Positions 43,608-51,550 of a DNA stretch of 64,000 nucleotides are shown piece by piece. The stretch is from Vampirovibrio chlorellavorus (GTDB lineage Bacteria; Cyanobacteriota; Vampirovibrionia; Vampirovibrionales; Vampirovibrionaceae). The translations under genes were made by a program, and so were the position numbers. The notes beneath the pieces are model-generated. The model was not told the DNA's origin and made no database searches. It was given only the letters and a program-made list of their open reading frames with translations. Numbering within the stretch: the first letter of the stretch is position 1; the number at the start of each line of letters is the position of its first letter. Location: assembly GCF_003149375.1 (NCBI RefSeq), contig NZ_QFWH01000003.1, forward strand, positions 1-64,000, in the 5' to 3' direction.

Positions 43608-45401
43608 TTAAATAGCCTCTTGCTCCCACTGCCAGGCCTCTTCAGCCTCGTCCAGGGCGGCGGCCAGTTCTAGCTGCTCCTGCGTTTCCGGGCTGACCGC
43701 CAGCAGTAACTGATGGAAGACCGTCTGCAGGGGTAGGGGGGCGGTAGGCTGACCCAGTGGGATCACCGCGTCCACCGCATCGGCGCGATGCCGCAACCAC
43801 TGATCAATCAGGCGGGCTTCCTCATACAGTCGTTTGGGCAGTGCCTTGGGGATGACATGGCCATCAGGGCCGCTAGGCGCCAGGTGGCTCAGGGTGGATA
43901 GAATGCCCCCAATCCAGCGTTGCAGGGCCTCCCAGTCCAGATGGTTGGCATCCAGCGTTTGCCAGTCATGGGGCTGCCCCTGCAGTACGCTCAACACCCG
44001 GAATTGGCCGGGCCGTCCACCGGGTAACACCAGCAGGCAGTGGCGCTGTTCCACGGCCTCAATCAGGCGTTCGCTGGCCTTGCTTAACAGGGTCAACTGC
44101 TCCAGTTGCGCTTGCACCAGAGCGGCCTTCTCAAAACGCAGGGCCTCGGTGTAGGCGTCTCGTTTGGCGATTAACCCCTCCACGGCGTGGCAAGGCTTCT
44201 GTCGCAAGAAGCGCAGGAAATCCGCCACCCGGGCCTGATAGTCGGTCTCGCTGATTTTTTCGGCGCAAGGGCCACTACACAGGCCCAGTTGGTACTGCAT
44301 GCAGGGCGCTTGCCGATGGGCCTGAAAGGTCTGATCGTTGCAGTCTCGCAAGCCAAAGATACGGTTGAGGCTAATCACCCGCTCCTTGAGGGCGCTGATG
44401 GCGTGGAAGGGGCCCACATAAGCCATGGCCGGATCCAGGGCGTCTTCCACGATGCGCAGGCGGGGAAAAGCCTCCTGCACGGTGATGGCCAGAAACACCA
44501 TGCGCTGGTAGTTTTTGACCTTTTGGTTGAAAAAGGGCTGATGCGCTTTAATCAGCTGCGATTCCAGCAACAGGGCCTCTAGTTCTGAACCCACCACGGT
44601 GACCTCAATATCAGTCATTTGTCGCATCATCACGGCGATTTTGGGGGACAGCCGGGATTGCTTCTGGAAGTAGCTCTTCAGCCGTTTTTTCAGGTTTTTG
44701 GCCTTGCCGATGTACAGAATTTCGCCGGTGCGATTTTTCATAAAATACACACCGGGCCGGGAGGGATAGTCTTTTAACTGCTGGCGATCAAAAGCCAGAT
44801 CGTCCCGGGTTCGGCGCACCCGTTGAGGCAATGGGGTGCAGCGGCTCAGCAGCTGATCAAAGTGCAGCACGCCTTGCTGGTTCAGCAGGGAGAGCAGTCG
44901 GGCAAAGACCTTGGCCCCAATAATGGCGGCGTTGCCGGTGCGTTCCAGTCCGTTGGTGTCCAGGTTGAAGTGGGTGGCCAGTCGCTTGAGCTGGTAGGAC
45001 GGCAAACCCGGCAAGGTCTTTTGGGCCACCTGCCGCAGGGAAAACTGGCGGTCTCGTGGCTGGGTCAGCCTGAAGTGACGATAGGCCTTATTGGCCTTGA
45101 AACTGGCTTTGGTGCCCGGATTGGCCCAGATGATCACATCCCGACTTACAAAGTGGGCGATGGCCTGCAGGGTGTCTGAGGTCCAGGCGTTGTCTGGCAC
45201 GCTGAGGTGCAGGGTTTCGCTGATTTCCCCGTTGCGCAGCTGCACGCAGCTAATCTCGGTGAGAACAGTCGAAGGCGCTTCGCCCGACTTCTGATTCGTA
45301 CCGTGGGTGCGGGCTTTTGGAGCCGTCACGGTTTTCACGTCAATGGTTTTTACGTCTATCAGCGTAAAGCGAACATCAAGCAATAAAGGGCTGGCTGCCA
45401 T
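43608..45401 (-). CDS. GIY-YIG nuclease (UvrC N-terminal/Cho type) fused to a degenerate DnaQ-like domain
   Basis: A 597-residue protein. The C-terminal two thirds resemble the UvrC N-terminal half or Cho: GIY-YIG core RPGVYFMKNRTGEILYIGKA with Arg in LKKRLKSYF, ESQLIKAHQPFFNQ, and the Cys cluster RDCNDQ...PCMQYQLGLCSGPC. The first 190 residues match the DnaQ exonuclease in length and in LPGLPSYQLKRLATHFNL, but the catalytic acids are gone: the D-x-E motif reads IDVKT and the final H-x-A-x-x-D motif reads TGNAAIIGA. The exonuclease is therefore probably dead. IDVKT is repeated twice in a row. The ATG at 45401 has AGAGAG upstream. Confidence 0.85.
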   Translation of the reverse strand: MAASPLLLDVRFTLIDVKTIDVKTVTAPKARTHGTNQKSGEAPSTVLTEISCVQLRNGEISETLHLSVPDNAWTSDTLQAIAHFVSRDVIIWANPGTKASFKANKAYRHFRLTQPRDRQFSLRQVAQKTLPGLPSYQLKRLATHFNLDTNGLERTGNAAIIGAKVFARLLSLLNQQGVLHFDQLLSRCTPLPQRVRRTRDDLAFDRQQLKDYPSRPGVYFMKNRTGEILYIGKAKNLKKRLKSYFQKQSRLSPKIAVMMRQMTDIEVTVVGSELEALLLESQLIKAHQPFFNQKVKNYQRMVFLAITVQEAFPRLRIVEDALDPAMAYVGPFHAISALKERVISLNRIFGLRDCNDQTFQAHRQAPCMQYQLGLCSGPCAEKISETDYQARVADFLRFLRQKPCHAVEGLIAKRDAYTEALRFEKAALVQAQLEQLTLLSKASERLIEAVEQRHCLLVLPGGRPGQFRVLSVLQGQPHDWQTLDANHLDWEALQRWIGGILSTLSHLAPSGPDGHVIPKALPKRLYEEARLIDQWLRHRADAVDAVIPLGQPTAPLPLQTVFHQLLLAVSPETQEQLELAAALDEAEEAWQWEQEAI

Positions 45402-45598
45402 GACTCTCTCTGCTTTCGGGCTGGCTTTTGGGCGGGTTTGCCGGGCTAAAATCGGCACCGTGTGTCAGGCGGGTTGGGCATCTGTTCGCCAGTGAGCGAA
45501 CTGTTGAACGGGGTATGGAAGGGTACGGAGGGGGCTGACACAGCGTGGTTTTATTTTAGCATTGCGGGGCACACCGTTGGTGGCCAACTTTTGGGAAA

Positions 45599-45823
45599 CT
45601 ACCCGGCGAAGCAGGCGGAGAGTCGCTTGCCAATCCCTTGTCCAAGCAGTTGAAAGCCCAGCTTGACCCAGCGCAAGACCAAGCGGCTGCCCGATTTTTT
45701 GACTTGAGCGGCGGTGCGGGCTTGCCCCAACGATTGCACGGACTGAACCACGCCTTGGGCCGCCCGCTCCACGCCGGGGCTGATGGCCTTGGGACGGGAA
45801 CCAAACCGCAAATTGACATTCAT
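45599..45823 (-). CDS. Short FG-motif protein
   Basis: A 74-residue protein that begins MNVNLRFGSRPKAISPG, with the same LRFG-basic pattern as the proteins at 59685 and 60096. The rest is an amphipathic, basic helix region (SRLVLRWVKLGFQLLGQGIG) that could lie on a membrane. There is no known domain. An AAGG is present upstream but 14 or more nt away. It stands alone between the leftward nuclease and rightward msrA. A real gene is likely because of the shared motif, but it is short. Confidence 0.55.
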   Translation of the reverse strand: MNVNLRFGSRPKAISPGVERAAQGVVQSVQSLGQARTAAQVKKSGSRLVLRWVKLGFQLLGQGIGKRLSACFAG

Positions 45824-45972
45824 AAGAGAGGCCTGCCTTTTTTATCTGAATGACCTGGGCATAGAAAAAACAAAAGCATCATTTTTGTGCCCGCCACCAC
45901 CGGCTTCGAGTCTGGGGCAATCGGGTCCCAACTGGAGTACAATAAGGCATCCGCATACGCCGGGTTGAAAAT

Positions 45973-46020
45973 ATTCTGAGTCTAAAAAATTCTGACTCTG
46001 AAAAATTTTGAGTCTAAAAC
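45973..46020 (+). repeat. Three tandem 16-bp repeats upstream of msrA
   Basis: ATTCTGAGTCTAAAAA, ATTCTGACTCTGAAAA and ATTTTGAGTCTAAAAC stand head to tail, 28 nt before the msrA start. The spacing and position suit a multi-site operator or a recent slippage array. Each unit contains the TGAGTCT or TGACTCT core. Confidence 0.7.
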
Positions 46021-46047
46021 CCTTTAGCCTTTAGGAGGACGCTGCTT

Positions 46048-46524
46048 ATGTCAGAATTGGCTACCTTTGCCGCCGGTTGTTTCTGGGGCGTGGAAGACGC
46101 CTTTATGCAACAGCCCGGGGTGCTGTCCACCACGGTGGGATATACCGGCGGCCACACCCAAAATCCCACGTATAAAGAAGTCTGCACGGACACCACGGGC
46201 CATGCCGAAGCGGTGCTGGTGGCATTTGATCCGACCAAAATTACTTACGAGACTTTACTCGATCTGTTCTGGCGTTTGCACGATCCCACCACCCTGAACC
46301 GGCAAGGCCCGGACATTGGCAGTCAGTATCGCTCGGCCATTTACTACCACAGCCCCCAGCAACAGGCGGCAGCCCGGGCCGCAAAAGAAGCGCTGGAACA
46401 AAGCGGGCGGTTCCCCCGGCCGGTGGTCACCGAAATTACAGCGGCCAGCCAGTTTTATCCTGCTGAGGAGTACCATCAGAAGTACAACCAGAAACACGGG
46501 CGGCATTGCCACCTGTCGCTTTAG
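46048..46524 (+). CDS. msrA: Peptide methionine sulfoxide reductase MsrA
   Basis: Reduces the S-epimer of methionine sulfoxide in oxidised proteins. The 158-residue protein has the active-site GCFWG with Cys11 near the start, [28 protein letters not shown] and the [11 protein letters not shown] block. A resolving Cys is not in the usual C-terminal position except for CHLSL at the end. AGGAGG lies 9 nt before the ATG, one of the strongest ribosome binding sites in the window. A 16-bp perfect terminator follows. Confidence 0.95.
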   Translation: MSELATFAAGCFWGVEDAFMQQPGVLSTTVGYTGGHTQNPTYKEVCTDTTGHAEAVLVAFDPTKITYETLLDLFWRLHDPTTLNRQGPDIGSQYRSAIYYHSPQQQAAARAAKEALEQSGRFPRPVVTEITAASQFYPAEEYHQKYNQKHGRHCHLSL

Positions 46525-46553
46525 CCCCGCTTCTGCTCTGTCAGTGACAGCGC

Positions 46554-46602
46554 AAAACCCCTGATCTCCAATGCCGTCAACGGAGATCAGGGGTTTTGTT
46601 TG
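46554..46602. terminator. Bidirectional terminator between msrA and the next gene
   Basis: A perfect 16-bp stem (46554-46569 with 46582-46597) around a 12-nt loop. It has A on the left and T on the right of the stem, so it can end both msrA from the left and the leftward gene at 46618-47025. Confidence 0.85.
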
Positions 46603-46617
46603 ATGCGTTCAGGGGGC

Positions 46618-47025
46618 CTAAGCGGATTGCTGCTTGCTCAGGACTCCGGAAATCCATCCCTTGGCCTTGCCAATCCAGCTTTCGGAATGAGTGAGAATGG
46701 TGTTGCCATAACCGGTCACTTTTTGGGCAATACCGGTACCGGCCAGCTGGTTGAAAGGATTTTTGATGAAGCCGGGAATGACGGCGCCCACTTTGCTGGC
46801 CATTGCGGGAAAGTAGCGGTTGAGGGCCAATCCGCCTAAAATCAGTCCACCCAGCTTGAGGGAGGCATTGAAGGCACGCTTGATGAATCCCGGCTTCTTT
46901 TGGGAAGACCTGTCATAGCGATCCTGTCTGTTGCCACTGTGCAGGCTGCCAGAGCGGCCCTGCTGCCGCCCTGCGCTCGTGGACGAATAAACAGAAGGGC
47001 TACCGTAAATGGGTGTAGTATACAT
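46618..47025 (-). CDS. Small hypothetical protein with hydrophobic segment
   Basis: A 135-residue protein of no known family. The first 45 residues are Ser/Gly/Arg/Gln-rich and probably disordered (MYTTPIYGSPSVYSSTSAGR). Then a basic patch (KKPGFIKRAF) leads into a Gly-rich hydrophobic segment (ASLKLGGLILGGLALNRYF) like a membrane helix. The C-terminus is amphipathic. The layout, disordered lead followed by basic patch and helix, is like that of the neighbour at 47185. It ends at the shared terminator. Confidence 0.65.
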   Translation of the reverse strand: MYTTPIYGSPSVYSSTSAGRQQGRSGSLHSGNRQDRYDRSSQKKPGFIKRAFNASLKLGGLILGGLALNRYFPAMASKVGAVIPGFIKNPFNQLAGTGIAQKVTGYGNTILTHSESWIGKAKGWISGVLSKQQSA

Positions 47026-47184
47026 GCGGATTTACCTCAAGTGTCTCGATTGCCTGTGAACTGAAGTTATCTGCATAAAAACAATTTTACGATTTCTTGT
47101 GCTGGGAGATTCTGCCTATCTTTTGAAAATACGGTCTATACCACTTCAGCCAAGCGGAAAAATGCAGTTCCTCTGGGCGTAATC

Positions 47185-48837
47185 CTAAGCGCCCTCAGTC
47201 AAGGTTTCCAGGGCGTCATGAAATACTTCATCAGTCGGTGGGGTGGCTTTCTTTGAGCCACGGCCAAACCAACTCAAAGGGTTTGTCACCGCATTGGCTC
47301 TTGCTGAAAGATCCCGAACGTGATTTGCCGCTTCTACTATTGCTGGCAGGGCTTCTTGAGCAGATGCTGTTAATTGTTGCACATCATTGATAGCGCCTTC
47401 ACCTTTTTTCATGACGGCTTGCGCTTGCGTGGCGGTTTGCCCGATGTGGTCTGTGGCATCGGCGATGGCTTTGTCAGCATTTTGCATAACGACTTGGGCT
47501 TGCGTGGCGGTCTGTCCGATGTGTTCGGTGGCATCGGCGATGGCTTTGTCGGCTTTTTGCATAACGGCTTGCGCTTGCGTGGCGGTCTGTCCGATGTGGT
47601 CTGTGGCATCGGCGATGGCTTGGTCGGCATTTTGCATGACGACTTGCGCTTGCTGAGCAGCCTTGTCCATCTGTCCAGTGGCTTTTTTCATGACGACTTG
47701 CGCTTGCTTGGCGGTCTGTCCGATGTGTCCTGTGGCGTCTGCAATGGCTTTGTCAGCATTTTTGATGACGACTTGGGCGTCACTGGTTACAGCGATGGCC
47801 GCTTGGGATGCCGTTTGCATATTGGAAACCGTTTCTTGGATTTGAGGTTTCAAGCCAGTCAGCAAGGAATCCAATGTTGCAGAAGCGTTCGCCGTGTTTG
47901 AGAAAGTGCTATTGAATTGCTCTATACCAGGCTGGACGCTAGTTAGTATACTTTGAGTTTGTTGAACGGCATCTTTTAAATCAGGGGTAATGGTTTTCAA
48001 GTCATTTGCAACCTGTATAAATCCATTACTGGCTTCAGTGATATTATTCATTGCGGAAGTGACTTGTTCTTGTAGCGCTGCTACTTGTGGAAATTTGGAT
48101 AATAAACTGGTTTCCACAGTCTCCTCAGCCGTAGAGGCTACTTGTTGGACTACGGGTTCTTGCTTATTCAAAAAGGCGTTCCATAAACGTCCGATGTAAC
48201 CAGCGGGTTTATCCACTTTTTGAGGCCGCTTTTTATAGGCTGCCATAAATGCCTCAAACCCCTTGATTCCTTTACTGATTGGGTTTTTAGAGTTGGTTTT
48301 ATTCCAGGCGCTGATGCCTGAATTAAAACACTTCACCACTTCTTCATCGAGTAATTTAAAGGCCTTGAATTTTTGAGGGTAAGCGATTCGCAGGCCTAAA
48401 AAGCCCAAAGCGACGGTTGCCACCATCCCGGTCATCACCGCGCCGGTGGTCAGCAGAAACTTTTTGATATTTTTCTTTTTACTGGCCGGTTCTTTACCGG
48501 TGTTTACGGTGTAGTAATGGTTTTGAATCTGGGGCTTTTGCAAGGCGGGGGCCCCGCTGGTAGAAAAAGCGGGCGGCGGGGCGGCGCTTGGGAAGGTCGG
48601 GCCTGACAGTTGGCTGGGAGTGGGTAAACCGGGCAGTGGCGCTAAAAAACCATTACCCGGAGCCGTAGGATTGAAGCGGGGGGCTGCCAGGCCATTCAAG
48701 GCAGCGGGTGTCGCGGGCCGACCGTATAACGGCAAGGCAGGGCTGGCGGGACGACCATAGGAAGCCATCCCGGGAGCGCCCATGGCCACGGGCCGCTGAT
48801 AAGGAGCGTTTGGGTTGAAATTGTAGGAATAACCCAT
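47185..48837 (-). CDS. Membrane-anchored coiled-coil protein with 25-residue tandem repeats
   Basis: A 550-residue protein. Residues 1-120 are Pro/Ala-rich with a YGRPASPALPLYGRPATPA repeat. A single transmembrane helix follows a KKK stretch (FLLTTGAVMTGMVATVALGF, about 130-150). The remainder is helical and coiled-coil-like, with four full copies of a 25-residue unit (AQVVMQNADKAIADATDHIG and so on) and one short 18-residue copy. The repeats resemble the extended helices of methyl-accepting or apolipoprotein-like stalks, but no signalling domain is visible. A structural, tethering or secretion-associated role is possible. No family name can be given. Confidence 0.75.
   Translation of the reverse strand: MGYSYNFNPNAPYQRPVAMGAPGMASYGRPASPALPLYGRPATPAALNGLAAPRFNPTAPGNGFLAPLPGLPTPSQLSGPTFPSAAPPPAFSTSGAPALQKPQIQNHYYTVNTGKEPASKKKNIKKFLLTTGAVMTGMVATVALGFLGLRIAYPQKFKAFKLLDEEVVKCFNSGISAWNKTNSKNPISKGIKGFEAFMAAYKKRPQKVDKPAGYIGRLWNAFLNKQEPVVQQVASTAEETVETSLLSKFPQVAALQEQVTSAMNNITEASNGFIQVANDLKTITPDLKDAVQQTQSILTSVQPGIEQFNSTFSNTANASATLDSLLTGLKPQIQETVSNMQTASQAAIAVTSDAQVVIKNADKAIADATGHIGQTAKQAQVVMKKATGQMDKAAQQAQVVMQNADQAIADATDHIGQTATQAQAVMQKADKAIADATEHIGQTATQAQVVMQNADKAIADATDHIGQTATQAQAVMKKGEGAINDVQQLTASAQEALPAIVEAANHVRDLSARANAVTNPLSWFGRGSKKATPPTDEVFHDALETLTEGA
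47410..47790 (-). repeat. 75-bp tandem repeats inside the coiled-coil gene
   Basis: The marker CTTGCGTGGCGG on the plus strand recurs at 47424, 47499 and 47574, with variant forms at 47649 and 47703. The spacing is 75, 75, 75 and 54 bp, that is 25 and 18 codons. The units are nearly identical at DNA level, which points to recent duplication and makes copy-number change likely. Confidence 0.85.
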
Positions 48838-48996
48838 GACCCGGAATGCCTCGCTGGTTGGCCTGCATCAAGGTGACTTCAAAGGGGGGATTCGGTGAGG
48901 TTGCCTATATAAACGAGGAACATCGTTTTTTGTGCTATCACCGTGATAGGGAAATTTCCCTATTTAAAAATCAAGCCCTTCCGGTTTAAGTTAGGC

Positions 48997-50250
48997 ATGA
49001 ACACATTGTTTTCTTTCATGAATTGGCAAACCTTGCGCAAAGGCGGCTTTGGCATGAGCGCCCCCTCCGTCCCCTTACCGGAAAAACACGTGATGCTGCC
49101 GGTGCTGCTGTTTTTTATGTTCGGTGGATTACTGGCCTACACGGACAGCCAATTGGGCCTGAATACCCTGCTGCTGGAAGGCGTTCACGCGGGGGTAGTG
49201 ACCACCATTTTTATCTTCTGCCTGTACTACGGCAAAAAGTATCCGCACATCCGCCATTTTGGCTGGAACAGCATTTTGTGGGGCATGGGCCTGCTCATGT
49301 TCGGCACCTGGATGGATATTCTGGATGATCCGCCGCAGGTGTGCGCCCTGGGGCAGGTCAGCTTTCCCTTTGGCCCCAGTTGGCAGCGGGCCTTTATCAA
49401 AAAAACCATTGGCTACACCACGGGCATTGGCCTGTTTGCCTACGGCTTTTTTCAGTGGATTCCCTGGATGGTCAAAACGCGGGGCAATATTCAATCGCTC
49501 AACCAAAGGCTCAGCGCCACCAACCAAAAGCTCAATCAGGCCCTCATGAGTTTGGATGAGCATGTGGAATCGGAGCGGGTCAATATTTCTCGGGAGCTAC
49601 ACGATGATGTGGCCCAGCAACTGAGCTTCCTGAATATTCAGGTGCAACTGTGTCGTAAGGCCTTGCAGGCCGGTCAGCCGGAGAGCCTGCAACAGGCCCA
49701 GTCCCAACTCACCGAGATGGGCGGCAGCGTTTCGGATGCCCTGAAAAGCGTGCGGCAAATCAGTGGGAATCTCCGCCCGGAGTCGCTATTTTCTTTGGGA
49801 CTCATTCCGGCGCTGGAACAGTTTATGGAAAAACTGCAGACTCAGGCCCCCCACACCCGGCTGATCTTCCAGTTTGCGCCCTTGCCCGGTTATCAAAACG
49901 CCACCCGGTTGGAAAAGTTGTTGAACGACCAGCAACTGTTGCACCTGCTGCGGGTCATTCAGGAAGGCACCCGGAACGCCCTGAAACACGCCCGGGCCAG
50001 TGAAATTCAGGTGACTGTCAGCGAGGAAGTCATGTCGGATATTCACGGCGTGCGCTTGCGCATTGCCATTCAAGACAACGGGCAAGGCCTGCCCTGGCCG
50101 CACATTCCTACCGATGAGCAATTGATTCAGGAAGGACATTTGGGGATTGTGGGCCTGAAGGAGCGGGTGAAAGCTCTGGGCGGAACCTTCAGCCTCAGTA
50201 ACAAAACCGGCCAGCCCGGGGCCATTTTGGAGATTCAGATTCAATCATGA
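48997..50250 (+). CDS. NarX-type membrane sensor histidine kinase (HisKA_3)
   Basis: About 417 residues. Four hydrophobic helices (about residues 33-48, 63-79, 88-108 and 137-158) form a membrane sensor without an extracytoplasmic domain. A linker helix leads to HisKA_3 with the phosphorylated His202 in ERVNISRELHDDVAQQLSFL. The HATPase domain has GTRNALKHARAS (N-box) and DNGQGL, with GHLGIVGLKERV near the end, as in NarX/LiaS/DesK. Starts at 48997 or 49054 are possible; the longer is given. It overlaps the response regulator by 4 bp. The signal is unknown. Confidence 0.88.
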   Translation: MNTLFSFMNWQTLRKGGFGMSAPSVPLPEKHVMLPVLLFFMFGGLLAYTDSQLGLNTLLLEGVHAGVVTTIFIFCLYYGKKYPHIRHFGWNSILWGMGLLMFGTWMDILDDPPQVCALGQVSFPFGPSWQRAFIKKTIGYTTGIGLFAYGFFQWIPWMVKTRGNIQSLNQRLSATNQKLNQALMSLDEHVESERVNISRELHDDVAQQLSFLNIQVQLCRKALQAGQPESLQQAQSQLTEMGGSVSDALKSVRQISGNLRPESLFSLGLIPALEQFMEKLQTQAPHTRLIFQFAPLPGYQNATRLEKLLNDQQLLHLLRVIQEGTRNALKHARASEIQVTVSEEVMSDIHGVRLRIAIQDNGQGLPWPHIPTDEQLIQEGHLGIVGLKERVKALGGTFSLSNKTGQPGAILEIQIQS

Positions 50251-50927
50251 GTACACTGTGTATGAACCAGCCCATGCCCCCCCGACGTGTCGAGCCTACC
50301 CCCATTCACGTTTTACTGGTGGATGACCATCCCATTTTGCGGCAAGGCATGCGCCAGTTGCTGGAACTGCACGGGGGCCTGCAAGTCTGTGGGGAGGCCG
50401 GAGACGGGGAGGCCGCCGTGGTACAGGCGCTGGCTCACAAGCCCGATATTATTTTAATGGATATTAACTTGCCCAAGCTCAGTGGCTACGAATCCAGCCG
50501 GGCCATTTTAACCGCCTGGCCGCAAGCCAAAATCATCATCCTCAGCAATCAGGACGATCCGCATGTTATGAAGAAGTGCCTGGATCTGCCGGTGAAGGGC
50601 TTTCTGCTCAAGGACATCCAGATTGAGGATCTGGTGGAGGCCCTGCGCAAGGTGCAAGCCGGAGAACCTCTGGCCCTGCCCGTGGAACTGGCTGGCAAAC
50701 TGCAAAAGCATCAGGCCAGTGCCGCCGGGCAATCGTTGGACAGTCTGACCGAACGGGAGCGGGAAGTGTTGCGGGCCTTGAGCAAGGGCTACACCAATCA
50801 AAAACTGGCGGAATTGTTGGTAGTCAGCCCCAAGACCGTGCAGAATCACCTCTACAGCATTTACCAGAAAATCGGGGTCAACAACCGGGCGGAAGCCATT
50901 GTGTGGGCCCTGGAGGCCAATCTATAG
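50247..50927 (+). CDS. NarL/FixJ-type response regulator
   Basis: A 226-residue two-domain regulator. The receiver has VDDHP (25-29), phosphoacceptor Asp72 in IILMDINLPKLSG and Lys in VKGFLLKD. The LuxR-type HTH is LTEREREVLRALSKGYTNQK with VSPKTVQNHLYSIYQKIGVN. Its ATG overlaps the kinase stop (ATGA), so the pair is translationally coupled and works together. Targets cannot be seen, and no operator repeat was found upstream of the pair. Confidence 0.92.
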   Translation: MSTLCMNQPMPPRRVEPTPIHVLLVDDHPILRQGMRQLLELHGGLQVCGEAGDGEAAVVQALAHKPDIILMDINLPKLSGYESSRAILTAWPQAKIIILSNQDDPHVMKKCLDLPVKGFLLKDIQIEDLVEALRKVQAGEPLALPVELAGKLQKHQASAAGQSLDSLTEREREVLRALSKGYTNQKLAELLVVSPKTVQNHLYSIYQKIGVNNRAEAIVWALEANL

Positions 50928-50944
50928 GCAGTAGTATTCTTGGC

Positions 50945-50982
50945 AAAAGAAAAACCGACGCCTTCATTCACAGGTCGTCGGT
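50945..50982 (-). terminator. Leftward Rho-independent terminator
   Basis: On the minus strand ACCGACG pairs with CGTCGGT around a 15-nt loop, followed by TTTTTCTTT. The T-run lies only on the minus strand, so it does not end the response-regulator gene but a leftward transcript from about 51220. Confidence 0.65.
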
Positions 50983-51230
50983 CGCTCAATTTCCCCTCTC
51001 GTTTCAAATGGATGGTGTTGCACTTCCTTAATTTTGAGTGGATCTGCAATGTTAATTTTTGAACCGGGATCCGGCATCGGTATGAGCATCAACATCGGGC
51101 GGCGGGCAACCTGCTCTGGGTCATTGCGCAGCCTCGATACGACACCCGGCGCCTTCACCCCATGGAGAGCGCCTGGCGCTTGCCTCGTCCTCAAACCGTT
51201 TACTCTGTAAAACCACTTGAATTGCGTTTA
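50983..51230 (-). other. Short leftward transcription unit of unknown content
   Basis: Bounded by a leftward Pho box (51231-51264) and a leftward terminator (50945-50982). A 76-codon frame (51194 to 50964, TTG start) fills most of it, with a plausible-looking C-terminal half (GSKINIADPLKIKEVQHHPF), but it has no ribosome binding site and its stop lies inside the terminator loop. It may be a small protein gene, a decayed gene or an RNA. The whole gap 50928-51550 otherwise holds only the repeat at 51295 and the htpG terminator. Confidence 0.35.
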
Positions 51231-51264
51231 CTATACAACGCTGAATGTGAAAAACAGATGACAG
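51231..51264 (-). promoter_or_regulatory. Leftward Pho box with -10-like hexamer
   Basis: On the minus strand CTGTCATCTGTTTTTCAC has a perfect first unit and a 5-of-7 second unit at the correct 11-bp distance. Ten nt later comes GTATAG, or TATAGT at 11 nt. It resembles the boxes at 30707 and 35141. Confidence 0.45.
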
Positions 51265-51294
51265 CGTGTGCTTTTTAGTGCAATAAATTGATCT

Positions 51295-51396
51295 GTCATT
51301 CCCACGAAAGTGGGAATCCAGAGCAGGATTGCCTTGTAGGCGCTTTAGAGTGATTGTGATTTTTGCAAACTGGATTCCCACTTTCGTGGGAATGAC
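51295..51396. repeat. 102-bp MITE-like element with dRS3-type ends, copy B
   Basis: Two perfect inverted 27-bp arms (51295-51321 and 51370-51396) surround a 48-bp core. Arm and core lengths equal copy A at 37267, but the arm's central bases and the core sequence differ, so the lengths are conserved while the sequence drifts. Confidence 0.8.
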
Positions 51397-51448
51397 AAAG
51401 GGGGCCGGGAATAACAAAGAGGGACGGAAATGGAAAAGAGAGGGGGAA

Positions 51449-51482
51449 CAAAAAACGCCGAACCCCTGATGGATTCGGCGTT
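51449..51482 (-). terminator. Rho-independent terminator of htpG
   Basis: AACGCCGAA and TTCGGCGTT form a 9-bp stem with an 11-nt loop. On the minus strand it is followed by six T. It lies about 70 nt after the htpG stop. Confidence 0.75.
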
Positions 51483-51550
51483 TCTTTCCAAGAATGCTCT
51501 GTCAGTTTTTCGGCACGAAATGACTACAGAACGATTCTTTATAATGATTT

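Noticed and set aside
45973-46020. CRISPR-like array from three 16-bp repeats
   Set aside because: The units are directly adjacent without spacers and too short.
47374-47901. A 175-codon open frame on the plus strand across the 75-bp repeats
   Set aside because: It is the antisense shadow of the tandem repeats, which keep all frames open because the period is a multiple of three. It has no ribosome binding site.
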